Origin: Comamonas sp.
GTDB lineage: Bacteria; Pseudomonadota; Gammaproteobacteria; Burkholderiales; Burkholderiaceae_C
Reading direction: 5' to 3'
DNA length: 64,000 bases
Assembly (NCBI GenBank): GCA_021166775.1
Contig: JAJPEQ010000013.1
Location: 825,348 to 889,347, forward strand
In this document: positions 62,251 through 64,000 of the stretch, piece after piece
How positions within the stretch are numbered: position 1 is the stretch's first letter
How the letters are laid out: each line of letters begins with the position of its first letter
Translations under genes and position numbers: made by a program
Notes under the pieces: generated by a model
What the model was told of the DNA's origin: nothing
Databases searched by the model: none
What the model saw: the letters and a program-made list of their open reading frames with translations, nothing else

Positions 62251-63345
62251 ATGGCCAACGAAGCCAACACCGATCCGTGGAGCGCGGCCAGCGCGCCCAC
62301 CATACCCCCCGATGCCTCCGCCGCCGCCCCGGACGCCTGGGGCAGCGCGATGGACGGCGCACAGGGTGGCGCGAGCTGGCTGGATGCACCCGCCAGCGCT
62401 ACGCCACCCCCCGATGGCGACGGCACCAGCCTGGCCACGCTCTGGCACCAGATCAGCACCGACGGCCTGCCGGTGCAGGGCCCGATCAACGATGGGCTGG
62501 CCTGGGTGGTGGCGCATTTCCGCCCCTTCTTTCAGGCGGTGCGCACCCCCATCGACGCGATCCTCTCCGGCATCACCGATGGGCTGCTGGCCGTGCCCTG
62601 GCCGCTGATGCTGCTGTTCATCGCACTCATCGCCTGGCAGTTCGCCGGGCGATGGCTGGCGCTGGCCACGGCGCTGTCGCTGCTCGCGGTGGCGCTGCTC
62701 GGCATCTGGAACGACACCATGGTGACGCTGGCGCTGGTGTTCACCTCGCTCTTTTTCTGCGTGCTGATCGGACTGCCCCTGGGCGTGCTGCTCGCGGCCA
62801 GCGAGCGCGCCCAGCGCCTCACGCGCCCGGTGCTCGACGCGATGCAGACCACGCCCGCCTTCGTCTACCTGGTACCCGTCGTCATGCTGTTCGGCATCGG
62901 CAACGTGCCGGGCGTGATCGTCACCATCGTCTTCGCGCTGCCGCCGCTGGTGCGCCTGACCAATCTCGGCATCCGCCAGGTGCGCCCCGACCTGATCGAG
63001 GCCAGCCGCGCCTATGGCGCCTCGCCCTGGCAGTTGCTGTTCAAGGTGCAGCTGCCGCTGGCCATGCCCTCGATCATGGCGGGCATCAACCAGGCGCTGA
63101 TGCTCAGCCTGTCCATGGTGGTCATCGCCTCGATGATCGCCGTGGGCGGCCTGGGGCAGATGGTGCTGCGCGGCATCGGGCGCCTGGACATGGGCCTGGC
63201 CACCGTCGGGGGCCTGGGCATCGTGCTGCTGGCCATCGTGCTCGACCGCATCACGCAGGCCATGGGCGAGCCCCGGCGCGGCGGCCAGCGCTGGTGGCAC
63301 GGCGGGCCGCTGGGCCTGCTGCTGCGCAAATCAACGAAACCATAG
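62251..63345 (+). CDS. proW: Glycine betaine/proline ABC transporter permease
   Basis: A 364-aa permease with a long hydrophilic N-terminus (about 90 residues) and then about 7 helices, like E. coli ProW. It has the coupling-helix region [20 protein letters not shown] and [23 protein letters not shown] 62251 is preferred over a GTG overlapping the proV stop because AAGGA lies just upstream. The stop TAG is supplied by border repeat copy 8. Confidence 0.93.
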   Translation: MANEANTDPWSAASAPTIPPDASAAAPDAWGSAMDGAQGGASWLDAPASATPPPDGDGTSLATLWHQISTDGLPVQGPINDGLAWVVAHFRPFFQAVRTPIDAILSGITDGLLAVPWPLMLLFIALIAWQFAGRWLALATALSLLAVALLGIWNDTMVTLALVFTSLFFCVLIGLPLGVLLAASERAQRLTRPVLDAMQTTPAFVYLVPVVMLFGIGNVPGVIVTIVFALPPLVRLTNLGIRQVRPDLIEASRAYGASPWQLLFKVQLPLAMPSIMAGINQALMLSLSMVVIASMIAVGGLGQMVLRGIGRLDMGLATVGGLGIVLLAIVLDRITQAMGEPRRGGQRWWHGGPLGLLLRKSTKP

Positions 63346-63396
63346 CTTGCAGCGCTTGCTGGGCAAGCGTTTAGGCCACTTTTCATTCAAATTCAT
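63338..63396 (+). repeat. Border repeat copy 8, between proW and proX
   Basis: AACCATAGCTTGCAGCGCTTG begins the copy (landmarks ACCATAGCT and AGCGCTTG); CGCTTG-CTGGG-CAAGCG is a 6-bp hairpin; the end TTTCATTCAAATTCAT matches copy 7. It provides the proW TAG stop and ends 16 bp before the proX start, leaving the proX AAGGAG site outside the repeat. Confidence 0.8.
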
Positions 63397-63412
63397 ACCC
63401 AAGGAGAAATCC

Positions 63413-64000
63413 ATGACAACGCACTCCCGCATCCGCCGCTTCATGATCATGACGGCCCTGGCCACCGGCGTTGCCGTCGCTGCCCAAGCCGCCGACCTGC
63501 CGGGCAAGGGCGTCCAGGTGCTGCCGCTCAAAAGCTCGATCGCCGAGGAGACCTTCCAGACCCTGCTCGTCATGAAGGCACTCACGCAGCTGGGCTACGA
63601 CGTGCAGCCGATCAAGGAGGTGGAATACCCCACCGCGCACATCGCCATCGGCAACGGCGACGCGACCTTTCTCGCCGACCACTGGAACCCGATCCATGCC
63701 GACTATTACAAGAACGCGGGCGGCGACGCCAAGCTGTTTCGCAAGGGCATCTTCTCGCCCAACGCCGCGCAGGGCTACCTGATCGACAAGAAGACCGCGG
63801 ACAAGTACCACATCACCAACATCGGCCAGCTGAAGGACCCCAAGCTCGCTCAGCTCTTCGACAGCGACGGCGACGGCAAGGCCGACCTCACGGGGTGCAA
63901 CCCCGGCTGGGGCTGCGAGGCGGTGATCGAGCACCAGCTCACCGCCTTCGACCTGCGCAAGACGGTGACGCACCAGCAGGGCAGCTACTCCGCGCTGATC
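63413..64000 (+). CDS. proX: Glycine betaine-binding periplasmic protein, N-terminal part
   Basis: The first 196 residues of a ProX-type binding protein; it continues beyond the window. A signal peptide (MTTHSRIRRFMIMTALATGV, then AVAAQAAD) is followed by the fold's LPLKSSIAEETFQTLLVMKA, FLADHWNPIHADYYKNAGG and QGYLIDKKTADKYHITNIGQ. The Trp residues in this region belong to the aromatic box that binds quaternary ammonium compounds. A good AAGGAGAA site precedes ATG 63413. A cysteine pair occurs in GCNPGWGCEAV. Confidence 0.93.
   Translation, partial: MTTHSRIRRFMIMTALATGVAVAAQAADLPGKGVQVLPLKSSIAEETFQTLLVMKALTQLGYDVQPIKEVEYPTAHIAIGNGDATFLADHWNPIHADYYKNAGGDAKLFRKGIFSPNAAQGYLIDKKTADKYHITNIGQLKDPKLAQLFDSDGDGKADLTGCNPGWGCEAVIEHQLTAFDLRKTVTHQQGSYSALI

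Overview
The window is a 64-kb piece of a high-GC, densely coded bacterial chromosome. Gene content and protein style point to a betaproteobacterium of the Burkholderiales, most likely family Comamonadaceae: a class I polyhydroxyalkanoate (PHA) synthesis set, TRAP lactate uptake, a propionyl-CoA/methylmalonyl-CoA pathway, a type IV pilin with an RpoN-type promoter, and a recurring short intergenic repeat. There is no rRNA, CRISPR array, intact prophage or intact insertion sequence. The only RNA gene I can support outright is one tRNA-Gly(CCC).

Layout. 1-1307: end of an iron(III) ABC importer (permease end, ATPase). 1317-2956: MarR regulator and MFS exporter. 3024-8296: lipoprotein, CsaA, exported transglutaminase-like protein, TlpA-like thioredoxin and alaS. 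8409-10899: HxlR regulator divergent from a methyltransferase, then a siderophore-interacting flavoprotein. 11104-11177: tRNA-Gly. 11212-20289: an ArsR regulator divergent from one long run encoding a tripartite RND pump, a sulfide:quinone oxidoreductase, a second flavoprotein and two small DUF2892 membrane proteins. 20356-22546: Sel1-like protein, pilA, a decayed IS481-type transposase and the tail of a pilin accessory protein (TfpX/TfpZ). 22662-24296: a thiamine-diphosphate enzyme.

24385-32864: a propionate/odd-chain catabolic block (epimerase-like VOC protein, DUF167, propionyl-CoA carboxylase alpha and beta, MeaB, methylmalonyl-CoA mutase) with a divergent GntR regulator. 32959-33996: dusA. 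34030-40945: a lactate operon read leftward, dctP-dctQ-dctM-lldR-lldD-dld, with two TGGT-N3-ACCA operator-like sites upstream. 41684-43662: PHA depolymerase overlapping an RnfB-like ferredoxin. 43687-48581: chemoreceptor, PilU-like ATPase, YheS-type ABC-F ATPase. 48919-52752: phaC-phaA-phaB, leftward. 52840-55231: small membrane protein, PgeF, FAH-family hydrolase, Nudix hydrolase. 55228-60396: two GT39 transferases, a YdjC/HpnK-type deacetylase, GtrA and GT2, which together look like a lipid A or envelope hexosamine-modification system. 60944-64000: proVWX-type osmoprotectant importer preceded by a promoter and a predicted three-way-junction RNA.

Three signals stand out. (1) An RND efflux pump is built into a sulfide-oxidation operon under a cysteine-containing ArsR regulator. 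(2) A family of about 50-70 bp hairpin repeats sits exactly at gene borders and supplies stop codons, start-proximal sequence and even a lipoprotein signal peptide. (3) A compact predicted three-way-junction RNA begins at a TATAAT promoter about 400 bp upstream of the osmoprotectant transporter.
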